Assembly (NCBI GenBank): GCA_010405405.1
Contig: MU004232.1
Span: forward strand, 1,817,481-1,881,480
Direction: 5' to 3'
Length of the DNA: 64,000 nt
Origin: Microthyrium microscopicum
Taxonomy: Eukaryota > Ascomycota > Dothideomycetes > Microthyriales > Microthyriaceae
Shown here in pieces: positions 33,872 to 45,265 of the stretch. Both the position numbers and the translations under genes were made by a program. The notes under the pieces were generated by a model. The model was not told where the DNA came from. It did no database searches and saw only the letters and a list, made by a program, of their open reading frames with translations. Each line of letters begins with the position of its first letter. Position 1 is the first letter of the stretch.

Positions 33872-34850
33872 ATGTCTGGTGCCGGGGTATGTCATCGCAA
33901 CTCCGACCTGTTACCGAAATAGGCAATGCTGATAGCTTCTCATAGGCTCGCGAAGCTGTCTTTCCCACCCGCCAGGTGCTGGGTCAGATGAAGAGCAAGT
34001 TAAAGGGTGCTCAAATCGGTCACGACTTACTCAAACGTAAAAGTGAAGCTCTAACAAAGTATGCCACTTGCCAGTCTATCGTGATCCTTAGCTAACATCC
34101 CTAGGCGCTTTCGAGGTACATCCCCATAGCCTTCCAAAAGCTCCCTCGAGTCTCCTTAACCCTTTTCAGAAATCACTCGCCGTATCGATGAAGCCAAACG
34201 CAAGATGGGCCGCGTTATGCAAATCGCAGCCTTCTCCCTCGCCGAAGTAACATACGCCGTCGGTGGTGACATTGGCTACCAAATCCAAGAATCCGCCAAA
34301 AACGCCCGTTTCCGCGTCCGTACCAAGCAAGAAAACGTCTCCGGTGTCTTCCTCCCCGCCTTTGAAAGCTTCCAGACAGAAGGCAACAACGATTTCCAGC
34401 TTACTGGCCTGGGTAAAGGTGGACAGCAAGTGCAAAGATGTCGCGAGACGTATAGTCGGGCTGTCGAGACGTTGGTGGAGCTGGCGAGTTTGCAGACGGC
34501 GTTTGTGATTTTGGATGAGGTGATCAAGGTGGTGAATCGACGTGTGAATGCCATGTAAGTTTGGTCCCATGTGCTGGAAATGTGGTTGCTGACGGTGTGG
34601 GGACAGTGAGCACGTTATTATTCCAAGGACGGAGAACACGATCAAGTACATCAATTCGGAGCTGGATGAGCTGGATCGAGAAGAGTTTTACCGGTTGAAG
34701 AAGGTTTCTGGCAAGAAAGAGCGTGACGCTGCTGTGGCGGAGAAGGCAAGATTGGCTGCAAAGAAGGCTGCAGCAGAACGCGAGGTAGAGGACGATATAG
34801 AGACGAAAGATATGCTTGGAGACCAGGACAACGAGGATGTAATCTTTTAA
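33872..34850 (+). CDS. vma8: V-type ATPase subunit D
   Basis: Five exons (33,872-33,886; 33,946-34,058; 34,105-34,115; 34,170-34,554; 34,607-34,850) give 255 aa, the standard length. Subunit D is the central rotor shaft of the vacuolar proton pump, linking the A3B3 head to subunit d and the c-ring. The family pattern is clear: FPTRQVLGQMKSKLKGAQ and HDLLKRKSEALTKRFREI at the N terminus, the long antiparallel helices, then ASLQTAFVILDEVIKVVNRRVNAIEHVIIP and NTIKYINSELDELDREEFYRLKK. The first coding exon has 15 nt (MSGAG). The third has only 11 nt and encodes the end of KRFRE; without it the frame is lost. All junctions are GT-AG and phase-consistent. Confidence 0.96.
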
Positions 34851-34995
34851 CAGCACTTAGTTCGTGCCATGCATTGTCACCAGGCACATATCATGCCAAA
34901 TTTGTATCATAAAGTTAATTCGCACTTGATCCTCGTAAAGAGTAATGATTCCTGCCAAACGCCATGCTGTGCTTTGATTATTCGATCCAGCCAGT

Positions 34996-35857
34996 TCATT
35001 GTCGCTGGTACGTGACCTTGAGCGGCTGTGGCGAGTCACCCAATGTCATATTAGCCATGCGCTCCTTTGCACTAATCGCGCCCGCCTCGGCCTGATATTC
35101 GACGAATGCAATACCTTTGCGACCTGGTACCAGCCGCACTTCCCGGAAGCCTTCGAATCTGCCGAATAGTGCAGATAGACTGTCCACATCGTAGTCGTCG
35201 GGAACGTTCTGCACGAACAATGTCTTGTTTGGTGGGAGGTATTCGTCCGGAATGACAGCTGCTGCTCCGCCAGTCGACTTGAGACCAGCACGCTTGATGG
35301 GGCGCGCTGCTGCTGGGGCGGCTTCAGCTTCTGTGCCGGTGGGACGTTTGAGTTTTGTTTGTTCGCTCTTGGCTGCTTCGGTAGCTTGCTTGCGCTCTGG
35401 CTTAAGGTTAGTATGGCTCACAAATCGCCAAATGGTGGGCAGACGGACCTTTCTCTGCTAGTCGGTGGCGCTTGTGTAGTTCAAACTCCTTTTCATCGCC
35501 AGTAGCTTGTACGACTGCGTCGCTACGTGCGCGCGCAAATTCTAGCACCATGGGCTTGTCGAAGAGGGGGAAGCCTTGAACATCTTCAAGGGCTTGTGCT
35601 GCTGCGGATTCGGATTCGAAGACGACGAAGGCCTGGCCTTTGCGCTTGACGCTTTGCTTTGCGATTATGTCTAGCACTTTGCCGTAGGGGGAGAAGATTG
35701 TTTCGAGGTGGGATTTGAGATGGTCTATGGGGGCGCGCTCTTCGAGATTGTGTACATATAATCTGATATCGTTAGTGGAGTTTGAGTCTAGGTTGAGGAA
35801 CTGGTACGTTTGGTTTGGTGGCATGGGCCGCGGGGCGGGTACTTTTACTGGTGCCAT
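34996..35857 (-). CDS. U1A/U2B''-type snRNP protein with two RRMs
   Basis: Two exons (35,857-35,449; 35,396-34,996) give 269 aa. It corresponds to the SNF/U1A family (Mud1 in budding yeast), which binds U1 (and often U2) snRNA stem-loops in the nucleus. RRM1 (about 30-110) shows RLYVHNLEE as RNP2 and KRKGQAFVVFES as RNP1, then QGFPLFDKPMVLEFA. A charged linker rich in Lys and Ala (about 125-185) follows. RRM2 (about 190-268) has KTLFVQNVP and REVRLVPGRKGIAFVEY, the typical U1A second RRM. The chosen splice gives HRLAEKERKQATEAA. The donor GTCCGT is weak. The acceptor is CCAG, since the TTAAG four bases earlier would break the frame. The gene is convergent with vma8 (145 bp between stops). Confidence 0.93.
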
Positions 35858-36516
35858 TATGGAGGTATCTTGTGCAAGAAAATCAAGTCCAGGTTATACT
35901 CTTTCGGTAATTGTGTGTATAGAATGTAGCTTTAGGACAGGTGAGGATGCCAAGACATGGGATCCAAAACACAGAAGATGAAGCTTAGCTTAGTCATCCA
36001 GAACTTTTAACTACATCTCTTCTTAGATATCGCTCCCGACTTCCTCCCTTGCAAAAAGCTATCGTGAGATAGACCGCTCATTTGACCAATAGCATTGCCA
36101 TGATCTACCTCAATCCTCAAGCAACTTGGACCCACCTTTGTGGAGAAACAGATGATGTCGCCACCGAAACTAGCAGTTTCCGACGTCAATCGCGAAAACC
36201 TTCGCCCAGAATGGATACATTCCTTCACGATAGACCCCACCTCCTGCCATATATAATCCAAGCAAGCATTGCTAGCACGTATCAATTAGTAAGCTCTTCT
36301 GCATCCGCCCTGACGTGACTCACTGCCTGATCCATTGAATATTGTGAGCTGGCAAAGACAACAGTGAAAAGAGAAGAGAAGAGACCATTGTCTTTGAACA
36401 ACACCGTAGCAACTTGCCCTTACTGCCAATGCTTGATAAAGCCTTCGCAGTTCTTCTGCCCTAGTTTTCAAGGTTTTAACATTTTGACATTGCTTTTGTT
36501 GAACGAGAACACAATC
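35858..36516. other. Divergent intergenic region
   Basis: Promoters and leaders of the U1A-like gene (minus) and the MFS gene (plus). The frame upstream of 36,517 is open, but adds a Cys-rich segment foreign to the family, so it is read as leader. Confidence 0.6.
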
Positions 36517-38025
36517 ATGAGCACTCAAGCTTTCGGAGCCTTCTTCGATGTTGAGTCGGCACCAGTAAAAGGTCCAGAGCTGGCACGAACGAAAGCCTCC
36601 GCGGTTCCCACAGCAGTAGAACTTGAGGAATATACGACTGGAGGTCAATACAATGGACCAGTGGCTCCGATCCATGAAACTGAATCACAATACACATTCT
36701 CTGCCAGAGACACGCCAGGCACCGGAACGCAGACACCGGCTCGATTGAACAACCCAAGTGGAACAATGCCCCCAGGTCAGCATGACGTCTCCTATATTGT
36801 TCCAACCTTCAACGACCCACCCATGAATAAATGGAGAGTCCTTGCTTGCTGTCTCGTTTACTTTACGAACGGCATGAACGATGCAGCGCCCGGCGCGTTG
36901 ATTCCCTACATGGAGAAGCACTATCACGTCGGATATGCCATTGTCTCGCTCATTTTCGTGTCCCAGGCCATTGGCTTCATCGGCGCCGCCTTCTTCAACG
37001 ACGCCCTCAAGAGTAAAATTGGCCAAGCCAAAACGCTCATATTTTCGGAACTCATCAAAGTCCTTGCTTTCACCCTCATCGCCATTACACCCCCATATCC
37101 CGTGGTCGTTGTCGCCTTCTTCCTGCTCGGTTGGGCAATGGCCATCAACCTCGCTTTGATCAATGTCTTCCTCGCCAATCTCGCTGGATCCACCACCATT
37201 CTCGGCCTCTCGCAAGGCATGTATGGCGTCGGCGGCACCATCGGTCCCTTCATTGCGACCACGCTTGTCTCTCACGGCTCAATCTGGTCGCGCTTCTACC
37301 TCATCACTCTCGCCTTCAGCACAGTCGGCGCCGCAGTTGCTGGCATTACCTTCCATGGCATCGAGTCCGAGCCTGGCCAATCACTCCACGCTGCACTAGA
37401 ACGTACCGCAAGCCAACAACGGGCCGCAAACCCGCCCAAACGTACACTCCTAGTCCAAGCCCTGCGCGACCGAGTTACGCCTTTCGGTGCGCTCTTCACG
37501 TTTGCCTATCAAGGAGCCGAAGTTGCTATCAGCGGCTGGGTTATTTCCTTCCTGATCGCCGAACGCGGTGGTGATCCCGCCAAAGTGGGATACGCAACAG
37601 CCGGCTTCTGGGGCGGCATCACGCTTGGCAGATTCACATTGGCCCCGCTCAGCGCTAAGTATGATCAGAAACGATTTATCCATGCGCTCGGTCTGGCAGC
37701 AATAGCATTTCAGCTGCTCGTCTGGCTTGTGCCCAATGTTATTGGTGACTCAGTAGCCGTGGCAATGGTGGGTTTTGTGCTAGGGCCTATTGCACCATGT
37801 AGTGTAGCATACTTTGTGAGGCTGTTGCCGAGAGGCTTGCACACAACTGCGATTGGATTCATTTCCAGTGCGGGAAGCTCAGGGGGTGCAGCGGCTCCGT
37901 TTTTGACGGGTTTGGTTGCGCAGGCAAAGGGAACGTGGGTGCTGCATCCAATTTGTATTGGGTTGTTTGTTCTTATGGGAACTTGCTGGTATTGTCTACC
38001 GACTGTTGAGAAGAGATCGGAGTAG
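36517..38025 (+). CDS. MFS transporter, FHS/BSC6-like
   Basis: This is a single-exon gene of 502 aa. It is a 12-helix major facilitator protein of the plasma or vacuolar membrane. About 105 hydrophilic N-terminal residues precede helix 1 (WRVLACCLVYFTNGMNDAAPGALIPYMEKHY), whose NGMNDAAPGALIP motif is typical of the group that includes yeast Bsc6 and bacterial FHS sugar transporters. GMYGVGGTIGPFIATTLVS is helix 5, and a cytosolic loop of about 50 residues divides the two halves. YQGAEVAISGWVISFLIAERGG and GYATAGFWGGITLGRF follow in the second half. I chose the ATG at 36,517; an upstream in-frame ATG at 36,364 adds 51 atypical residues. The substrate is unknown. It neighbours a secreted dioxygenase gene in convergent orientation. 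Confidence 0.88.
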   Translation: MSTQAFGAFFDVESAPVKGPELARTKASAVPTAVELEEYTTGGQYNGPVAPIHETESQYTFSARDTPGTGTQTPARLNNPSGTMPPGQHDVSYIVPTFNDPPMNKWRVLACCLVYFTNGMNDAAPGALIPYMEKHYHVGYAIVSLIFVSQAIGFIGAAFFNDALKSKIGQAKTLIFSELIKVLAFTLIAITPPYPVVVVAFFLLGWAMAINLALINVFLANLAGSTTILGLSQGMYGVGGTIGPFIATTLVSHGSIWSRFYLITLAFSTVGAAVAGITFHGIESEPGQSLHAALERTASQQRAANPPKRTLLVQALRDRVTPFGALFTFAYQGAEVAISGWVISFLIAERGGDPAKVGYATAGFWGGITLGRFTLAPLSAKYDQKRFIHALGLAAIAFQLLVWLVPNVIGDSVAVAMVGFVLGPIAPCSVAYFVRLLPRGLHTTAIGFISSAGSSGGAAAPFLTGLVAQAKGTWVLHPICIGLFVLMGTCWYCLPTVEKRSE

Positions 38026-38593
38026 ACGAGGATCTAGCGTTCGTTCAACCTTAGATCATACTGCCTTTACCATGCTGTATAGGCATAACAGGTATGCAAG
38101 GATTGATTGATGCATAACATCGCAAATTCGGTGTGGACACATTCTAGTATAGATAAGAACCCGAGCAGTATGGGTCTCGGGAATCGATATCAGTATTTTT
38201 ATTGAAGACTTGAAAGTCCGTCAGCAAATTCACTCGATAAGGCTGGGATGGCCTTTTCATACTACCCGTAGCGCAATTCTGGACGGCTACGCCCGAGGAC
38301 CCGAACGGGACGATATGTTTAGTCCTCGATTCTGATTGGTCGCCGGTTGACCATAAGGCTGTGATCTACTACAATTGAACAGTCTTCATGGGTTAGCTAA
38401 CGCTGAAACAAGACTTGAAGCATGAGAATATGGGAAGGTTGGTCAGTAAAGCTTTCGATTTGAGCCAGAATCATGTTAATGTCTTGCGACGTTAACCATA
38501 TGATACATAGCAATGAATACCTATGTAAAGTCTTTAGCACTGAAACTCCTCATTCTCCGGGAGTTGTCAAGTCATTATTGTCTTCGCCATCGT
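38026..38593. other. Convergent intergenic region
   Basis: Shared 3' region of the MFS gene and the dioxygenase gene. No gene, RNA or repeat was recognised. Confidence 0.6.
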
Positions 38594-39945
38594 TCAATCC
38601 ACCTCTTTGCATCCATCTTTCCCGCAATCGAAAGCAGGCACGGGGTTCTCTGTTGCATCAACACTGATACCAAAGTTAAGCCACGCAAAAATGCCATCTT
38701 GCAACTTGTTCCCCAATAGAACATAGTTGAATACCGGGTCAGCCATCCCTTTCGTACCGACATACATATCGCCATCTAGAACGTTCGGCCAGTGTTCATT
38801 TTTGTTGTCGCTGTAAGGGCTGATCTTTGTGACTTCATCGATGAGTGACTGATCAAAGAAGAGCTGTCCGACGTGATTGATAGCACCGCCAGCAATAGTT
38901 TTGTTGGCGAGGATGGTCTGATCACGGTGAGTTATGACTGCAAAGTGATTAGTTATCAAATTTGCAGATAGTTTCTGCGCTGCATTACCATGGAGATGAT
39001 TCGTGCGACCCTTATAATGACCAGGAAAGATCGTGTCAAATCGCACTGAGCCATCTTTATCCGTAATCTGTATGCCGCGAAGTGCTTTGTTTTGGATATT
39101 GGCAGCTTGGCCGGAGGGAATACCATCGACAACTCCAGAATAGACACCCTGTTGGAGTCAATTTCGGCTCGAAGCTATAGCTTAATTTCGTCTTACGGTA
39201 GAGTTGCAACCCCATATCTCAACTGCAGATCCGGTTATAGGTGAGCAGGTCTTGATGTTGATGACCTGGAAATCAAGATGTAGTGTGACACCTGGTTCTT
39301 TCTCTCTGACATCCTTTCGTATATCCTCTCCTGTGACCCCTGATAAATCATTAGTAGTCGAAGCTGAGGACCAGAGATAGAGTGCGAAGCTTACAAAACG
39401 GGCCTAATTCCACCTCAGGATGCCTAACAGTTTGTCAGTAAAGGCTTACATGGCAGGAATTGGAATCTTCTCATGCTCATTAATAACGGGAAACTTACAA
39501 CATAACGGTCTGATTGTCTCCTAATAAGTCCCAATTCGCTGTTTGCCATGAAGAAGCCAAGTTCAGTTTTGAATGATGGTCTTTGGCCAAAACCTCGTCC
39601 CAGGCATATTCCTGGCGCTTATTAAGCCCTGCATTATGTCTGTTAGCGAAAATCTTGACAGTGAAGTTTATTGAATATCAAAGCAAACTTACTGTTGTGG
39701 TTGATTCCTGCTTGCTGCCTAAGATTGATCAAAGTCTCTCGTCGACGAACACTGGCTCTTTTGGCAACTCCCTGAGCAGTAAGCTTGTCTGCACAATGAG
39801 CAAGATCTGTGTGTTTGAGCGAATCCAAGTATCTTCTGCGAAATTGGGCTTCTGCCTGCTTCTCTGAGTTACTTTGTCCTGGATGAGCCACAGCAAAGAG
39901 GCTCAACAACAGAGCAACGACAACGAAGAGGTGGAATTGAACCAT
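38594..39945 (-). CDS. Secreted intradiol ring-cleavage dioxygenase-like protein
   Basis: Five exons (39,945-39,693; 39,628-39,499; 39,423-39,395; 39,339-39,197; 39,148-38,594) give 369 aa. An N-terminal signal peptide (FVVVALLLSLFAVAHPG) is followed by a pro-region with an RRR cluster, then an intradiol dioxygenase domain. This family cleaves catechol-type aromatics between the two hydroxyls using Fe(III). All four expected iron ligands are visible: Tyr188 in TGVYSGV, Tyr230 in PGHYKGR, and His236/His238 in TNHLH. VTLHLDFQVIN and CSPITGSAVEIWGCN are the usual core strands. Fungal secreted members are linked to breakdown of lignin-like or plant phenolics. Exon 3 is only 29 nt. Every junction is GT-AG and in phase. 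Phe replaces the common Tyr in the GPYWV segment (GPFWV), which is not a ligand. Confidence 0.9.
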
Positions 39946-41549
39946 TTTGCAGCCAAAGAAGCGGAGTGTTAGGAACAAGTATCAGTCAGATTGGAAAGCT
40001 TAGTTGTAATGGTTGAAAGACAACAGAACAATAGTCCGTTAGTCTGGCTTAGTAGATATGAAAGCGCTGAAGTCTTTCGTGTGTTGACTCAGTCTTGGCT
40101 GAATGAGAAATACCGAAAGCTGTGCTTGAGATTTTGGATCTATGTTAGAAATCTAGACAGCAAAGCAACAGTTTATCTATGATAGATTTGGCTCACAATT
40201 CATTCTTCTGCCAGCGCGTTTGCAAACGCTTTGACTTTACAATTTCCACCGGCAAGATTATCTATACGTTGTGTCAAATTAGCTTGAGGTTCCAGTGAAT
40301 GTAATTCCACAATATCTCCCAAGCTCCAGACTAGACATTGAGATTATCTCAATTTGCAAAGAAATTGCCTGAAGGCATGTTAGTCACACTTCAATACTGT
40401 GAAAACACCTTCTGGGTAGGTAGTTGTGTGCAAGGAAAGCTAAGGCGACGGATTTCAGCTCGTCACCTTTGTATTGGGAAGTTTAACTCTCTGAGGCCTC
40501 GACTTGAAAGTAACCCCTTGTTGAAGCAGCACTCTAAGCCTACCTGGTGCGAAGGGGCGTTGGAATTCCTATAACGATTGATTCCTAGTGATTGGTTCCC
40601 AGTGATTAGTTCCTAGCAATTGATATGTACTTCAGCGCTCGAACATGCGAGTGATACCCAAAACTGAGATGTAAGGCTTGGTTATCTCGCAATCTTAGTC
40701 GCAAAATCATACGTCTGAATGTAGCCATGATCATACCAAATCATAGACCAGATCTCATGCGAGCTTCATTAGTGACAGTGAAGCTCGCGGAAAACACTCC
40801 CATCTCACCTACTAAGTTCATAGCTTGTTTGATTACACCTGAACATCAAGTTATAATCTTCCTCCGTTTGCTGTCGACGAAGATATGTTCCTGCCATAAA
40901 GCATTCGTCAACTGAATGATAGCAATTATAGTCGAAGAGTATCTCATTTCCTCAGGCTCAGTAATTTCCTGAAGCGGCAATCCCCTTCTTACCCCTTTGT
41001 GCGTTGGTAGCCACTTCTCATCATATGTAGTACCACCCAGATTGTATCGAGAAATTATGCGCTCTAGCGTGTCTTACGGAATATGCCCCAATCATGGAGC
41101 ATGTGCCTCATACGTTCATACTCCAAGTTATGATCGTATAGAATCAGCTGGGGAATTAAAGGTTATCACCTCTGGACATTTCATTCTGCGCAGATTGGAG
41201 ATACATTCGGAAACAATCGCTGTCAGATACTCAGAAAGCTAAGGTTTGCATCATTTTCTACCGTTTGGTTTGCTAGTCTCAAGGAGTTAGCAAGGTTAAT
41301 GGAAGCACACCAGCTATCTTGTCTATCGTTTGGATGCTCTGTGTAAATTGAACAGCGGATGAAGCACAGTATATGCTGGGTATAGATACAGCCTCCCAGT
41401 ATCGCCGTTCATCGTGTAAAGGGTGACAAAACTACGATCCAAATTAAAATATTTATTATGCTATTACTGTTAGATAGGTATATAACTCAGAACTCCAATG
41501 CACATGTGTTGCTAAGATATGCAAATGTAACGCTAACAAGGAAACCGAA
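39946..41549. other. Gene-poor stretch, about 1.6 kb
   Basis: Promoter of the dioxygenase gene on the left, 3' flank of the DHA1 transporter on the right. Only short frames without domains, plus one short tandem repeat at 40,576-40,617. No RNA gene was recognised. Confidence 0.6.
40576..40617. repeat. Three tandem 14-bp units (GATTGATTCCTAGT type)
   Basis: Three consecutive 14-bp units, GATTGATTCCTAGT, GATTGGTTCCCAGT and GATTAGTTCCTAGC, with few substitutions between them, followed by a partial fourth unit (AATTGAT). It lies in non-coding DNA upstream of the dioxygenase gene. Confidence 0.85.
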
Positions 41550-43239
41550 TCAGTCCTTGTTCATGACGAATTGACTTCTTTTCCTCAAATCATAACCATA
41601 CTTGTGTAGCAAAAACGGTCCAGGAGTGAGCAGAGCTGAGATACAGCCTAGAAACGTCAAGGTCCAGTGCACCCCGATACCCTCAAACATCGGCCTGGCC
41701 GCCATGACCATCCCGCCTGCAATCAAATATCTCATCATTGTGATACTAGCCAGTGCAACGGCCGCATGGTCTCCATAGCTGTCAATGATGTATTCATACG
41801 AACTGACATACATCGCTATCAAAACATTGCCAAACACAAAACAAGCTGCGAGGCCTGACCAGATTGATATGTTGGGATCATTGGTCCAGCCAAGCCAGAA
41901 CAGTGATATCGGTAGGAAGGGAGCGGCATAGATCGCTGGCCAGAGGCAGAACTCTGGCGTGACTGGAGCTCCATGGACATGTTGGGTGCGATTGCGTGTC
42001 CAATTGTATAGCCATGGGACCGTGAGCATGAAAGTGGTCGCTCCGACGGCAAGTGAGGCAAAGCAACTTCCATACATTCCGTCGGAGAGATTGTAGGTGT
42101 TTTTGAAAATGTATTCGAAACCAGAGAGGAAGGTAAAAAGGAGGATGTAGAGTAAAACAAGATAAGCTCCGAGGACAGCTATTACTGGTTCGATGAGAAA
42201 GTGTCTGGAGAGGGTGATATTACTTTTGAAACCTTTCAGGAGGGAAGGCTTTTCGGCGTGTTTCGAGACGTATCGATCGTCGCCTGTAGATTTTCGTAGA
42301 TGCTTTGCTTTCCAGTCCAGTAGCAGGGGAAGGTAGGTTTCTGGGAGAAATACAAGTGCCAGTAAGAAAGCTGCGGCCGAGATGATAAGTAGGACCCATT
42401 CCATCCATCGCCAATTAAGGTTTGGATTTGAAAGTATCCAACCGCCGATGATAGGTGCGATAACAGGAGCTACACTTAAGTGTTAGAGAGGATGCTTCTC
42501 TCAGGCATGTAGTAGACTTACGAGCCACATTCACCCAGGCGATGAAAGGAAAGACAAAAGAAGTTTTCACGGGCCGAAACTGATCCTTGACGCTTGCGCC
42601 GTTGATACCCAGTGTTGCACTGGCAAAGAGTCCAACAAAGTATCGACAAATGTACATTCCAACAGCATTTTTGGTAAGTGCTGTGCCTAATACGAAGAAG
42701 AGGTAGAAGAATGTCGATATCAAGTACGTCGGATTCCGTCCTAGAGTTTCTGACAAGGGACCAACAAACAGACAGCCAGATCCAATACCAAATAAATACA
42801 AGGCAGTCGACAGATTCTGGGTAACTTTTCCAACGTGGAATTCTTGGCTTGCCTTGGTGTTTGCGATAGAATCAGCAGCACCAGCCCATGCTTGAGTGAA
42901 GATGAGAAGACCGAGGATGATGATGTTTTTGGCTCTAGAGGTCAGTGGCCAATTCCGAGGATCAAAGTCATCATCATCTCCTGTTGTCTCGACGACAATA
43001 TGGCCTGTATCTGGGTCCGGTGTGCCATTAGGTGTCTGCTCTGGGGATTCGAGCGCTCTACCAGCCTCTGCTTCATCGTCATTTGAGATTTGACCTTTAT
43101 CAGGAGTGTTCCTAGATTCTTCGAGTCGGCTTGGGTTAAGAGACCTATCTGAGTTATAGACGTTTCGATTGCCGCCACGATTGCGGGCTCGAGAAGAGGC
43201 AGAAGCGCCTATGTTTCTGTATTGCACATAGGACCACAT
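41550..43239 (-). CDS. MFS drug/polyamine exporter, DHA1 family
   Basis: Two exons (43,239-42,522; 42,469-41,550) give 545 aa. This is a 12-helix proton antiporter of the DHA1 group (Tpo1/Flr1-like), which exports drugs, polyamines or toxic aromatics across the plasma membrane. After about 100 acidic, disordered residues comes DFDPRNWPLTSRAKN, the classical pre-helix-1 motif, then motif A as GPLSETLGRNPTYL between helices 2 and 3. The second half has the long loop LDWKAKHLRKSTGD and SGFEYIFKNTYNLSDGMYG (helix 7-8 region). The intron is phase 1 with GTAAGT and GTGTAG ends. The substrate cannot be told. Its nearness to a secreted aromatic dioxygenase gene is suggestive only. Confidence 0.9.
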
Positions 43240-43988
43240 TGGAATTACCAGATTACTGGTGAAAAGAGGTTATTCCGAATTTTCAGTGGCAGCGATTCGA
43301 AGATGATGCAATTGTTGACATAGTCGAGGGTCGCGTGCCCCATTGCCTTATCTGGTATAGACTGATAAGATGTACATGCAGATTGACTTCAACTAGCAGC
43401 GACGATCTTGTATCTGACAGGGGCCTACATCGTAACGCAATTTCCTCGATTGGACTTGATATGAAATTGTTTCTTGTACTACCTCATTCTACGAGGTAAA
43501 ATCACTGTACATGCCATAGCAAGTGAAGAGCCAATATAAATAATGTCCCATCGATTTTGCTTGCTCTTGAGTCTTGTCTACCACGCTCGATTACCAATGC
43601 GTTCATTCCCATTATATAGATGAAAAATAAGGTGAATCATTGGCGTCGGCAGCAAATAGAGTACATTGTCTTTAGTGAAGAAATACACTAGACTAAGAGT
43701 ACAGTACTTATGAGCTTGCGGTTAGTAGTACGCGATTTTGACACATCGCGCCGGCTGGACTTATAATGACGCATTGATATGGAGTCAATTGTTGATGAAT
43801 TCATACAATTGGACTTTTCACTAGTGATCACTACTTTCATGTACAAAGTGACCATTCCTGTGTGACCGACTCCCAACTACGTTTGTGGAGATCGAATCGT
43901 GAAGATCAAGTCTGGCCATCTCGCATTTGGTCACTTCCAGATGGCTTCACGGTCTGCGACAGAAATAGCGACTAGTGCCCTTAGAACA
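43240..43988. other. Intergenic, no supported gene
   Basis: Promoter of the DHA1 gene and 3' flank of the next minus-strand gene. Nothing recognised. Confidence 0.6.
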
Positions 43989-45265
43989 TCACCACGTTGA
44001 TGCTACCTCAGGATACTCTTTGTGGCTGATCTTGAGGTCGTCGAAGATGGTATCGTCCCCTATAGTAAATGAGTATTTCGACGGTACCCAAGGGAAAATT
44101 GTCAAGGCTTACCAGAGATCTTGTGGACACGGTGAGCATCCTCGTCAGCCAGATCGCCAAGGTCTTCCTCCTCTTCTTTCTCACCGTTGCCAGGAGACGG
44201 CGCTGCATTTTCGGCCTGACTCGTTTCATCTCCATGGCCGATGAGCAGAACCTGAGCGTTATCATAGTCCAAAAGCTCTGGCTTCTGAACTGGAATCCAA
44301 GCATAGTTACCGAACTCGTCTAACAGCCTACAGCAAAGTTAGCGCTGGGAGCAGCAACGATTGGACGTCTTAGAAACTAACTCCTTGGGATACTTCGCCT
44401 TCTCTGGCAAACGCGCCTGTGCAGGACCCTTTCGTTCAGGATTCTTCACGCTTACTTGGAAGCTACCCTTTGACTGCAGACCAAGCTCACGCTGAACCTC
44501 GTCAATCTCGCTCGGAATGGTGAGGTAGTACGTCAGGTACGAAGTCCTCTCGATCTGCGTAATGGAGTAGACTCCCTCTGCGACGGGCATGATCGGCTGT
44601 TGATGTCTAGTTCCACTCGTCTGGGTCGTGTACTCTGAGCCCGGAAAGAAGTTCTCTCTTAGATCGGCCACAGTTGCTGCACCCTTTTCCACAAAAGCCA
44701 TGTATTTTTCGTTGTGGTGTTTTGGGAATACTTTCTTGGGTAAAGCAAACAGCCGGCTGTTACCATTGTCTTTTTTCAGCTCATCCTCGAGCTTCACGTC
44801 TTGCGGAATTGGGCGAAGAACGAAGTAGCTTCTCTGTAGGTCTTTCACGCTATGCGGATTTTCTAGATCGACACGAGAACGGGTGAAGAAGTAGACGACG
44901 CCCTTTTCAATCAAAGTAGAGGTAGGTGTCTGTTCATCGTTGCTTTTGGCGTCAGGCTTCTGTTTGGTCGGTTTGCTTTTCGAGACTGATGGTTTAGAAG
45001 CTGCCGGTTTGGTAGCCTTCTCCTTCTGCGTGAGTTTGGATTTGGCGGGCTCATCGGTTTCCATCTCAGATTTGGTCTGCTTCTTTGCCGGCTTGTCGTC
45101 TTTCTTCTGGCGCTTGACAGGCTCATCTGCTGCTTTGTCGTCCTTCTTCTGTCGTTTGGCCGGCACGAGCTTAGATTGCTCTCCAGGTTTTGCCTTTCTC
45201 ACTCGTAGCTCAACTAGAAAGCGTAAGATAGTTGCCCATTATGCTGATATGGTTTGCTTACCCAT
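43989..45265 (-). CDS. Basic nuclear protein of the family annotated as 'BTB domain transcription factor'
   Basis: Four coding exons (45,265-45,262; 45,213-44,382; 44,327-44,113; 44,059-43,989) give 373 aa. The N-terminal 100 residues are Lys-rich with repeated KRQKKDDK blocks, probably nuclear localisation and nucleic-acid contact. A conserved domain follows: EKGVVYFFTRSRVDLENPHSVKDLQRSYFVLRP, then LFALPKKVFP, KYMAFVEKG, GTRHQQPIMPVAEGVYSI and QVSVKNPERKGPAQARLPEKAKYP, ending in an acidic tail (EKEEEDLGDLADED). I know this pattern from filamentous-fungal proteins labelled BTB transcription factor, although no classical BTB fold is evident. The first coding exon is only ATGG. The donor after KYPK is GTTAGT, which restores KELLDEFGNYAWIPVQKPELLDYDNA. 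Function is unproven. Confidence 0.85.

Noticed and set aside
36685-37275. 196-codon minus-strand frame rich in Glu and Gly
   Set aside because: Antisense shadow of the MFS transporter exon; composition explained by complement of hydrophobic codons.
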